Source: Chloracidobacterium sp. UBA3360 (GTDB taxonomy: Bacteria > Acidobacteriota > Blastocatellia > Pyrinomonadales > Pyrinomonadaceae). From it: a stretch of DNA of 15,126 nucleotides. A program made the translations under genes and the position numbers. Below, piece by piece: positions 1 through 5,641 of the stretch. Numbering within the stretch: the stretch's first letter is position 1; the number at the start of each line of letters is the position of its first letter. The notes under the pieces are model-generated. The model had not been told where the DNA came from and did no database searches. It saw only the letters and a program-made list of their open reading frames with translations. The DNA is taken from NCBI GenBank assembly GCA_002360555.1, contig DEQS01000095.1:49746-64871 (forward strand), read 5' to 3'.

Positions 1-141
1 GGTTACATCCCAAAAGACTTCCAGCCTGACGGAAAATGGCGTAAAGTAAAAGTTAAGGTCAAACCCCCGAGGGGTTTGCCGCGTCTAAGTGTTCGCGGTC
101 GCGAAGGCTATTACGCATCGCCAAATCCTAATTATCGCTAG
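1..141 (+). CDS. C-terminal end of a VWFA-type acidobacterial protein (5' truncated by window)
   Basis: Frame 1 is open from the first base to a TAG at 139-141 and encodes 46 residues beginning GYIPKDF and ending REGYYASPNPNYR. The GY(I/V)P start followed by a basic beta-strand segment (KVKVKVK) and an REGYYA ending is the usual C-terminus of VWFA-related acidobacterial proteins. The complete gene immediately downstream has the same GYIPSND...YRNIKVVV arrangement near its end, so the two genes look like tandem paralogs. The reading frame stops 13 nt before the next ATG, so they are probably co-transcribed. The VWA fold itself lies outside the window, so function can only be inferred: a secreted or envelope protein with a metal-dependent adhesion fold. 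Confidence 0.8.
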   Translation, partial: GYIPKDFQPDGKWRKVKVKVKPPRGLPRLSVRGREGYYASPNPNYR

Positions 142-154
142 AGAGCAATCGAAA

Positions 155-1249
155 ATGAAAAGAAGTCTATATCTGCTAACTTTATTGTTCGTGGGAGCAC
201 TTTTAGTGTCCGCGTGGTTCGCAAAACCGGTCGCAAATGCTGCGGGCGTTGACCCAACCGCAACCCCGACACCTGCTCCGGTACCGGCCGCGACCTCGGT
301 CATCGCCCCAACTCCTAAACCGACCGAGACACCGGACGAGATCATTAAGATCGATACTGAGCTTGTTAATCTTAATGTACGCGTGGTTGACCGTAACAAT
401 CGCCCGATCAATAATTTACAGCAAAATGAATTTAAGATATTTGAGGACGGCGTCGATCAACAAATAGATTTCTTTTCAAAATCTGACGTTCCAACAAATT
501 ACGGAATGGTGATCGATAATTCCGGCTCGATGCGTCAATTGCTCGATAAGGTCATTGAGGCAGGTAAGATACTTGTCGATACTAATAGGCCTGCTGATGA
601 GACGATGATCATTAGGTTTGTAAGCAAAGACAAGATCGAGATCCAACAACAATTCACGTCGAACAAAGCTGATTTAAATGATGCGCTTGAGAATATGTAT
701 ATCGAGGGCGGACAGACGGCGATCATCGACGCTGTCTATCTTGCAGTCGAAAACATCGACGAATACGAAAAATCTCAAAAGCCAGAAGACCGGAAACGCC
801 GTGCGTTGATCCTCGTCTCTGACGGTGAGGATCGGAATAGTTTTTACACCGAAAAGCAATTGTTCGAGCTGCTTCGTGAATCTGAGGTTCAGATCTATGT
901 GATCGGATTTGTCAGCGAGCTGAGCAAAGAGGGCGGTTTTGTCAGCAAAAGCCCACAGGATAAAGCAAAAGCATTTCTTGAAAGGATAGCCGCACAAACC
1001 GGCGGAAAGACATATTTCCCGACGAGCGGAGCAGAGCTGCCAAATCTCGCTCGTGAGATATCGAACGAGTTGCGTACCCAATATTCGATCGGCTACATAC
1101 CGTCAAACGATAAGCGGGATGGCACTTATCGCAATATCAAGGTGGTGGTAAACGACGGGCCAAAACAAGAAAAACGGATCGCAATAACTCGGGCGGGCCG
1201 TGTCGCTGATGGCGGAGCAACGCCACAAAAACTGCCTACAAAAAACTAA
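155..1249 (+). CDS. Secreted VWFA domain protein (acidobacterial type)
   Basis: This 364-residue protein is probably exported and has a von Willebrand factor A fold that binds a divalent metal and a protein ligand. The ligand is unknown. The N-terminus (MKRSLYLLTLLFVGALLVSA) is a signal peptide or membrane anchor, followed by a Pro/Thr-rich spacer (about 31-60). The conserved beta segment VDRNNRPINNL with EFKIFEDGVDQ precedes the VWA domain (about 110-345). The MIDAS motif is DNSGS at 121-125, with a later Thr in GGQTAIIDA and an Asp in LVSDGEDRNS. The C-terminus has the GYIPSNDKRDGTYR signature of the acidobacterial VWFA family. A longer in-frame start at 89 exists, but it overlaps the upstream gene and would spoil the signal peptide, so the ATG at 155 (weak GAGAG upstream) was chosen. 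It follows a truncated paralog by 13 nt. Confidence 0.85.
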   Translation: MKRSLYLLTLLFVGALLVSAWFAKPVANAAGVDPTATPTPAPVPAATSVIAPTPKPTETPDEIIKIDTELVNLNVRVVDRNNRPINNLQQNEFKIFEDGVDQQIDFFSKSDVPTNYGMVIDNSGSMRQLLDKVIEAGKILVDTNRPADETMIIRFVSKDKIEIQQQFTSNKADLNDALENMYIEGGQTAIIDAVYLAVENIDEYEKSQKPEDRKRRALILVSDGEDRNSFYTEKQLFELLRESEVQIYVIGFVSELSKEGGFVSKSPQDKAKAFLERIAAQTGGKTYFPTSGAELPNLAREISNELRTQYSIGYIPSNDKRDGTYRNIKVVVNDGPKQEKRIAITRAGRVADGGATPQKLPTKN

Positions 1250-1270
1250 TCATCGCCCATAACAAGTAAT

Positions 1271-1309
1271 AAGCGTCCGCCGATATCTATCGACGGACGC
1301 TTTTGTTTT
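1271..1309 (+). terminator. Intrinsic terminator after the VWFA gene
   Basis: The arms AAGCGTCCG (1271-1279) and CGGACGCTT (1294-1302) are perfectly complementary over 9 bp. Pairing can extend inward (CGAT with ATCG) around a single mismatch. A TTTTGTTTT run follows on the + strand. It lies 21 nt after the VWFA stop. It may also stop the convergent BMC operon, although the minus-strand side lacks a good T run. Confidence 0.8.
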
Positions 1310-1324
1310 GCTTATTAACTGCGC

Positions 1325-1642
1325 TTATTCAGGAACTGAACCCGAGATCTTTTTGCGCGTGGTCTCACCCGTTCTGAGAACCGGAATACCTTCATCGACC
1401 TCATCGTGCGGACTTGGAATTATGTGGGTTGCCGTAACTGTTCCGATCCTTCGGGCGGCGGCCGCACCGGCATCGACGGCGGCTTTGACCGCACCGACCT
1501 CACCGCGAACGATCGCCGTCACGAGTCCAGCGTCGATACGCTCGTATCCGACGAGCTTAACGTTTGCGGCCTTGACCATCGCATCGGCGGCTTCGATCAT
1601 CGCGACCAAGCCAAAACATTCGACCATTCCCAGAGCTTGCAT
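1325..1642 (-). CDS. BMC-H microcompartment shell protein, divergent copy (BMC-H1)
   Basis: This 105-residue single-domain BMC protein (PduA/EutM/CcmK family) belongs to a family that forms hexameric tiles of microcompartment shells. The core runs from MQALGMVE to about residue 88 and carries EAADAMVKAANVKL, VRGEVGAVKAA and DAGAAAARRIG, all strongly conserved in the family. Two positions are unusual. The pore loop reads ERIDAGLVT, with Asp37 where PduA has Gly39 (PduA loop EKIGSGLVT). The C-terminal PRPH motif is PSPH, so Ser77 replaces the Arg (PduA Arg79) that packs hexamers edge to edge. A short polar tail (about 89-105) follows. The ATG has a good ribosome site (GGGGA, 5 nt spacing). It is the last gene of the operon, 24 nt after the microprotein. 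It may be a specialised tile or one that does not form sheets. Confidence 0.93.
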   Translation of the reverse strand: MQALGMVECFGLVAMIEAADAMVKAANVKLVGYERIDAGLVTAIVRGEVGAVKAAVDAGAAAARRIGTVTATHIIPSPHDEVDEGIPVLRTGETTRKKISGSVPE

Positions 1643-1666
1643 ATAATTCCCCGCTAACTATTTAGA

Positions 1667-1768
1667 TTAATCGCGTTTCTTGCGTCGTGCAAGCAGAAAG
1701 ATCGCGGTTGCCAAAACTACCATGCCCGCAAATATCGCCAGAAAAAATATACCAACAGCAGCGATCAC
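1667..1768 (-). CDS. Membrane microprotein of the BMC operon (33 aa)
   Basis: This is a short frame on the minus strand starting at GTG (1768-1766). An AGGA ribosome site sits 7 nt upstream, and an in-frame TAG lies just above the start. The protein is almost entirely one hydrophobic helix (AAVGIFFLAIFAGMVVLATA, then IFLLA) ending in the basic tail ARRKKRD. That is the signature of a single-pass membrane protein with its C-terminus in the cytoplasm. It starts 9 nt after the stop of the zinc-ribbon membrane gene and ends 24 nt before BMC-H1, all on one strand, so it fits an operon. No family was recognised. The case rests on the ribosome site, the spacing and the residue pattern. An internal ATG (residue 16) would give a shorter product. 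Confidence 0.55.
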   Translation of the reverse strand: MIAAVGIFFLAIFAGMVVLATAIFLLARRKKRD

Positions 1769-1777
1769 GGCAATATC

Positions 1778-2125
1778 CTATTTCCAATAGACTGTTAGGA
1801 AAACCGCCGCTGCCACCGCGACCGTGATCAATACGGCAACTAAAAAGGTCAACCTAAAATCTCCGCCAGGCTCCCAAACATATTCGTTCGACCTGCGCTG
1901 GCTGACACGTGCCTTACGCCGTTCTTCAGCGGCACGCGAGAGTTTCTTTTCATCAGCGGCTTTAGTAACAGCTTTTGCGGTCACAGCTCCGTCGCCATTA
2001 GATGCCGCTTCGGCATTGGGTTCAACCACCAACTGATTGCCGCAGTTGTAACAAAACAGCGTATTTTCTCGGACGTCTACGCCGCATTTACTACATTCCT
2101 CTTTTTCAAGTACAACTTCTGCCAT
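1778..2125 (-). CDS. Zinc-ribbon protein with C-terminal membrane anchor
   Basis: This 115-residue protein has an N-terminal zinc ribbon with two CxxC knuckles (Cys11/Cys14 in CSKCG and Cys25/Cys28 in CYNCG). Next comes an Ala/Glu-rich flexible region, a strongly basic stretch (KKLSRAAEERRKARVSQRR, about 60-78), and one C-terminal transmembrane helix at about 91-112 ending in TVYWK. The basic segment before the helix predicts a cytoplasmic zinc ribbon held at the inner membrane. It starts only 3 nt after the aldehyde dehydrogenase stop, with no convincing ribosome site of its own, which suggests translational coupling. Its function is unknown. Its place between the BMC enzyme and a shell gene makes a role in anchoring, assembly or regulation of the compartment plausible, but this is inference. 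Confidence 0.8.
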   Translation of the reverse strand: MAEVVLEKEECSKCGVDVRENTLFCYNCGNQLVVEPNAEAASNGDGAVTAKAVTKAADEKKLSRAAEERRKARVSQRRSNEYVWEPGGDFRLTFLVAVLITVAVAAAVFLTVYWK

Positions 2126-2128
2126 GGC

Positions 2129-3841
2129 CTAAACGTTTGCAAACACCTCTTTCTCTTCGCCCAGGTCACGGGCAGACGGAGTCAGGATCGTTTTCTTTGA
2201 AATATAGATCTTCTCACCGCTTTCGATCGCCTTTCGGACATCGTCCTCGCTGACAAAGTCGACGGTTTTGATCGGCACCGGTTTTTGAACAGCATTTTCC
2301 GGGGTGATCTCGTGTACAACTGTCTTTACCTCGGCAGCAGGTGCGGCTTTTGGCGGTTCCGGAGCTTGAGCCAATTTTTTACTTAAAAAACTATCGACCA
2401 TTGCCGCTATATCTTCCCGTCTTGGGACCGTTCGGTTTATTGAAGCAGTGGCTTGGCTCGTAGGCTGCCGACTGCTGACAGCCGACTGCTTACTGCTAAC
2501 CGGCTTTGTTTCAAACGCCACGCGTTTGATGTCCATCAAATGATGCGGCGAAATATTGTCTGACGTCACGTTGCCGCCCCAAGAGCCGCAGCCAAGCGTC
2601 ATCGACGGAGCAAGATCAGTTGAGAATCCGATCGCTCCGTGAGTCGTCGGCGAATTAATGATCACCCGAGACGCAGGCATCAGTTCACCAAATCTGATCG
2701 CAGCCGCACGATCCTGAGTATGCATTCCGGATGTATGGCCCATGCCGCCAAATTGCAGAATTTCCTGACAGCGACTCGCTCCTTGTTCGGCACCGTCAGC
2801 CACAAAAAAAGCGAGCGTCGGAGAAAGCTTTTCGATCGACCAAGGGTAATCACGCCCGACGCCGCCGCAATCTGCGATCAAACACCGTGTGCCGTCCGGG
2901 ATCGAAATACCCGCAAGATTTGCGATAAACGCCGCGGACTTGCCAACGATAGCAGCGTTTAATGTCCGTTGCGGCGTTAGCAAAACCTTTCCGACTGCGT
3001 CCGCCTCTGAACTATTTAGAAAATGTCCGCCCTGAGCCTTAAATTGTTCTCGCACTTGAACGGCAACGGGCGAATCAACCACCACCGATTGTTCCGACGC
3101 GCAGATCGTGCCGTTATCAAAACACGTGCTTGTCAAAATATCCGAAACGGCCTTTGCCACATTTGCCGACCGCTCGATAAAAACCGGTACATTTCCCGGC
3201 CCGACGCCAAATGCAGGCTTTCCGGATGAATACGCCGCTCTCACCAGCCCCGTGCCGCCCGTTGCGAGGATTACGGCGGTTTTCTTGTGCTTCATCAGGG
3301 CCTCGGTGCCCTCAATGGTCGAATTGGTCAGGCAAGTGATCGCATCTCCCGGCAAGCCCGCTTTAATAGCGGCTTCACGCATTACGCGAGTCGTTTCTGC
3401 GATGCATTTAGCGGCGGACGGATGCGGAGACAGGACGATCGTGTTGCGGGATTTGATCGCGATTATGATCTTGTAAATTGCAGTCGATGTGGGATTTGTC
3501 GAAGGGATAATGGCTGCCACAACACCCCGTGGGCTGGCGATCTCGACTATGCTTTCTGTATCGTTGACGACGCCGACGGTTTTTAGATCGCGAAAGTAAT
3601 TCCAGACATCTTCGGCGGCAAAACGATTCTTTTCAAACTTGTCCTCGGCTTTGCCAAATCCGGTTTCTTCATTGGCCATCTTGCCGAGACGGGCAGCATC
3701 GGCAAGAGCCGCGCGTGACATCACGTCGCAGATCTCGTCGATCTTTGATTGGCTCAATTGCGCAACGGTCTTAAAGGCAAACGACGCGGCCTCAACCGCG
3801 TCGCGTGCTTCCTGTTGAGCAGCTAGATCCTTATCAGCCAT
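2129..3841 (-). CDS. CoA-acylating aldehyde dehydrogenase, BMC-associated, with encapsulation-like C-terminal extension
   Basis: This 570-residue enzyme is predicted to oxidise an aldehyde to its acyl-CoA using NAD+ and CoA (EutE/PduP type, also the N-terminal half of AdhE). The catalytic core is about 1-447: PSTNPTST at 113-120, the nucleotide-loop ATGGTG at 193-198, FGVGPGNVPV at 211-220, and the catalytic Cys247 in NGTICASEQ. Then comes a Ser/Gln-rich linker (448-470) encoded by repeat-like DNA. A predicted amphipathic helix, RREDIAAMVDSFLSKKL (474-490), resembles encapsulation peptides that load enzymes into shells. A Pro/Ala spacer follows, then a last block (about 529-565) with VSEDDVRKAIESGEKI and TPSARDLGEE. 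That block resembles, from memory, short segments of other BMC-associated proteins. It lies 88 nt after BMC-H2 and 3 nt before the zinc-ribbon gene. The substrate cannot be read from the sequence. Confidence 0.93.
   Translation of the reverse strand: MADKDLAAQQEARDAVEAASFAFKTVAQLSQSKIDEICDVMSRAALADAARLGKMANEETGFGKAEDKFEKNRFAAEDVWNYFRDLKTVGVVNDTESIVEIASPRGVVAAIIPSTNPTSTAIYKIIIAIKSRNTIVLSPHPSAAKCIAETTRVMREAAIKAGLPGDAITCLTNSTIEGTEALMKHKKTAVILATGGTGLVRAAYSSGKPAFGVGPGNVPVFIERSANVAKAVSDILTSTCFDNGTICASEQSVVVDSPVAVQVREQFKAQGGHFLNSSEADAVGKVLLTPQRTLNAAIVGKSAAFIANLAGISIPDGTRCLIADCGGVGRDYPWSIEKLSPTLAFFVADGAEQGASRCQEILQFGGMGHTSGMHTQDRAAAIRFGELMPASRVIINSPTTHGAIGFSTDLAPSMTLGCGSWGGNVTSDNISPHHLMDIKRVAFETKPVSSKQSAVSSRQPTSQATASINRTVPRREDIAAMVDSFLSKKLAQAPEPPKAAPAAEVKTVVHEITPENAVQKPVPIKTVDFVSEDDVRKAIESGEKIYISKKTILTPSARDLGEEKEVFANV
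2470..2487 (+). repeat. Dispersed 18-nt repeat, copy inside the aldehyde dehydrogenase gene
   Basis: GACTGCTGACAGCCGACT matches 17 of 18 bases with the minus strand of 10565-10582, inside the hairpin upstream of the ABC-F gene. Here it lies in the coding region and is read from the opposite strand as Ser/Gln/Ala/Val (SAVSSRQ, residues 452-458). The surrounding bases (2461-2498) continue the same pattern of TGCYGAC/TGCTGAC units. Confidence 0.65.
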
Positions 3842-3863
3842 ATACCTATAAATTACAAATTTA

Positions 3864-3929
3864 CAATTACGAATTACGATTGAGCGAGACTTACGCTATT
3901 CGTGATTTGAAATTCATAATTCGTAATTG
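3864..3929. repeat. AT-rich inverted repeat between BMC-H2 and the aldehyde dehydrogenase
   Basis: CAATTACGAATTA (3864-3876) and TAATTCGTAATTG (3917-3929) are perfect 13-bp inverted arms separated by 40 nt. They fill most of the 88-nt gap between two genes of the same operon. An extra partial unit (AATTACAAATTTAC) lies outside the left arm. It could be a small palindromic repeat element or an mRNA hairpin that sets the relative expression of the shell and enzyme genes. Confidence 0.7.
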
Positions 3930-4322
3930 CTACTTGGTCTTGGTCTTGTTTCCCTGCAGTGATCCGCCGGTCGATGTCTCGCCGCCCGAACCAAGCTGAC
4001 GCCCGCCGCCCTGCAGAGCTTTTTCGTCAGGGCTCAGTCCGACTGCACCGCCCTTAGGCAAAACACGCTCGACCTCGCCGTGCGGACGCGGGATAACGTG
4101 AACGCTGATGAGTTCGCCGACACGTCGTGCGGCTGCGGCACCTGCGTCAGTCGCAGCCTTAACGGCACCGACATCACCACGCACAAAGATAGTCACATAA
4201 CCGGCTCCGATATACTCTTTGCCGATCAGTTTCACATTCGCGGCTTTGACCATCGCATCGGCGGCCTCGACGGCACCGATAAATCCCTTGGTCTCAACCA
4301 TTCCCAAAGCCTCTAAACTCAT
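3930..4322 (-). CDS. BMC-H microcompartment shell protein with C-terminal extension (BMC-H2)
   Basis: This 130-residue BMC-H protein of the PduA/EutM family is the first gene of the operon. The core (about 2-93) aligns closely with PduA: LEALGMVETKG, EAADAMVKAANVKL, VRGDVGAVKAATDAG and HVIPRPHGEV. The hexamer-packing Lys26 and the PRPH Arg (PduA Arg79 equivalent) are both kept, so it should tile normally. The pore loop is EYIGAGYVT, with Ala at the PduA Ser40 position and Tyr37/Tyr42 close by. A 36-residue extension (95-130) is Gly/Gln/Lys-rich and probably disordered. The ATG has a strong ribosome site (GAGGA, 7 nt spacing). It is read divergently from the RodZ-like gene. It is likely the main facet protein, with the second BMC-H as a minor or specialised one. 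Confidence 0.95.
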   Translation of the reverse strand: MSLEALGMVETKGFIGAVEAADAMVKAANVKLIGKEYIGAGYVTIFVRGDVGAVKAATDAGAAAARRVGELISVHVIPRPHGEVERVLPKGGAVGLSPDEKALQGGGRQLGSGGETSTGGSLQGNKTKTK

Positions 4323-4357
4323 TGATTATTCCTCGCTAATTGGATTGCTTTACCGAT

Positions 4358-4386
4358 ATTATAATAACTGTGGCTTATTGCAAAAA
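4358..4386 (-). promoter_or_regulatory. Possible promoter of the BMC operon
   Basis: On the minus strand a perfect TATAAT (plus 4358-4363) lies about 35 nt upstream of the BMC-H2 ATG. At 17 nt spacing the -35 position (4381-4386) reads TTTTTG, which is a poor match, so the call rests mainly on the -10 box and its place. The surrounding DNA is clearly more AT-rich than the genes. Confidence 0.4.
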
Positions 4387-4447
4387 CGCATTACATCAAA
4401 TTACAAAAACTTGAGTTAAATCAACGCTTAAAACGTGTTCAACTAGA

Positions 4448-4477
4448 TTGACATACCTTCCAATTGAACGCTATATT
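4448..4477 (+). promoter_or_regulatory. Sigma70-type promoter of the RodZ-like gene
   Basis: A perfect TTGACA (4448-4453) and TATATT (4472-4477, 5 of 6) are separated by 18 nt. A start near 4484 would give a leader of roughly 55 nt before the ATG at 4540. Its -35 box is about 60 nt from that of the possible divergent BMC promoter, so a regulator bound between them could affect both. Confidence 0.7.
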
Positions 4478-4539
4478 TCAAGTCAAAGAACTACGGCGAA
4501 TTAGTATTATAGGTCGCAGTCCACAGCAAACGCTAAAAC

Positions 4540-5559
4540 ATGTCTATGACCCTCGGTGAAAAGTTGCGGCAAGCCCGCGAGGATCGCGGTATATCTCTGA
4601 GCGAGGTGGCCGAGCAAACCCGCATCTCTCCGCTTTATCTGGAATCTATTGAAAACGACGATTACCGCAATCTCCCTGGCGGTATTTTTAACAAGGGATT
4701 TATCAAGACCTTTGCCAAATACGTCGGTGTCGACGAGCAAGAAGCAATGACCGACTACGGTCAGATCGTGTCTGCCTCAAGCGGCGAACTCGATGAAAAG
4801 GAGCTAAGACTCTACAAGCCTGAGGTCCTGACCGATGACACGTCGGGTTCGTCAATGATACCGACAATAATTGTTGCGGTGGTCATTTTGGCGTTGATGA
4901 CCGCAGGAATACTTTTCCTGGTTAATTATTTGCGACAGCCCGCTGACCCGGTGGCGGCGAATTCTGCTGCAACTCCCGCAACCAATTCAAACGCGGTGCC
5001 GTCCGGCAGTAACACCTCGGCAACAGACCCAACCGCTCCGGCAATGGGATCTGCCAATTTTGAAATAAAGACAACAACCGCGCTTGTCAAGATAGTGGCG
5101 ACAGTGGACAGTGAACCGGCAAAGCCGAGCAATCTGGCGGCGGGTTCATCGGTCACATTTACACCAAAAGAATCTTTGACACTAAACTATAGCCGCTGGA
5201 ATTTTGACAAGGTCCAGTTGACCATCAACGGCAAGACGATCTCGCTGCCCAGTGCCCCGCTTGCTCCGGCTGACAGGGACCGAATTATCGTAACCATCAA
5301 TAAGGACAACCTCGCTCAGATCTGGACGAGCGGCACTGTCTCGAGCGAGGTTCCACCGGCAACGACCGATGCTAACGCCAATGTGGCGGCACCACCAGCA
5401 GCGACAACGGCCCCGGTGCAGCAGCGTCCGACCCCGCTGCCGCCAAAACCGGCGAACGTTGCGGCAAATACGGCAGCAAACACTGCGGTAAAGCCGCCAG
5501 CGAATACCGCGAAACCGCCGACAATGACCGGCCCAAAACCGACGCCAAAGCCGCAATAG
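4540..5559 (+). CDS. RodZ-like HTH membrane protein (HTH_25 plus DUF4115-type domain)
   Basis: This 339-residue single-pass membrane protein has the RodZ layout. A cytoplasmic helix-turn-helix domain spans about 4-72 (LGEKLRQAREDRGISLSEVA, LYLESIENDDY, FIKTFAKYVGV). A juxtamembrane linker is followed by a transmembrane helix at about 106-130 (IIVAVVILALMTAGILFLV). An Ala/Asn/Pro/Thr spacer leads to a periplasmic beta-rich domain at about 173-265 of DUF4115 type (VKIVATVDSE, VQLTINGKTI). RodZ links MreB filaments to cell-wall elongation; that role here is inferred from architecture. The tail (about 266-339) is low-complexity Ala/Asn/Pro/Lys, as in other envelope proteins nearby. The ATG at 4546 is an alternative start two codons in; neither has a strong ribosome site. 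It stands alone between a promoter and a terminator. Confidence 0.82.
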   Translation: MSMTLGEKLRQAREDRGISLSEVAEQTRISPLYLESIENDDYRNLPGGIFNKGFIKTFAKYVGVDEQEAMTDYGQIVSASSGELDEKELRLYKPEVLTDDTSGSSMIPTIIVAVVILALMTAGILFLVNYLRQPADPVAANSAATPATNSNAVPSGSNTSATDPTAPAMGSANFEIKTTTALVKIVATVDSEPAKPSNLAAGSSVTFTPKESLTLNYSRWNFDKVQLTINGKTISLPSAPLAPADRDRIIVTINKDNLAQIWTSGTVSSEVPPATTDANANVAAPPAATTAPVQQRPTPLPPKPANVAANTAANTAVKPPANTAKPPTMTGPKPTPKPQ

Positions 5560-5582
5560 TCCTATTTCTAATTTAGCCAACG

Positions 5583-5615
5583 ATGTCCGCGACCGTTTGC
5601 GGGCATTTTTGTTTT
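5583..5615 (+). terminator. Intrinsic terminator after the RodZ-like gene
   Basis: The arms ATGTCCGC (5583-5590) and GCGGGCAT (5599-5606) pair over 8 bp with one G-U. The T-rich TTTTTGTTTT tract begins at the last stem base (5606-5615). The T tract overlaps the likely -35 region of guaB, so the end of one gene and the promoter of the next share bases. Confidence 0.75.
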
Positions 5616-5636
5616 GCGGGATTTGTTGTTTATAAT
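5609..5636 (+). promoter_or_regulatory. Likely guaB promoter giving a near-leaderless mRNA
   Basis: A perfect TATAAT (5631-5636) lies 16 nt after a weak TTGTTT (5609-5614). It ends only 5 nt before the guaB ATG at 5642. Transcription normally begins about 6-7 nt after the -10 box, so the message would start at or next to the ATG. No Shine-Dalgarno motif is present, which agrees with this. Confidence 0.5.
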
Positions 5637-5641
5637 TGGAT

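Noticed and set aside
89..154. N-terminal extension of the VWFA protein beginning MFAVAK
   Set aside because: It overlaps the end of the upstream gene and places 22 extra residues before a good signal peptide; the ATG at 155 is the better start.
2461..2498. CRISPR-like or tandem array in the aldehyde dehydrogenase gene
   Set aside because: The units are short, directly adjacent and without spacers of even length; they read in frame and match a single intergenic copy elsewhere.
4358..4477. Possible shared operator between the BMC and RodZ-like promoters
   Set aside because: No palindrome or repeated motif strong enough to call was found between the two promoters.
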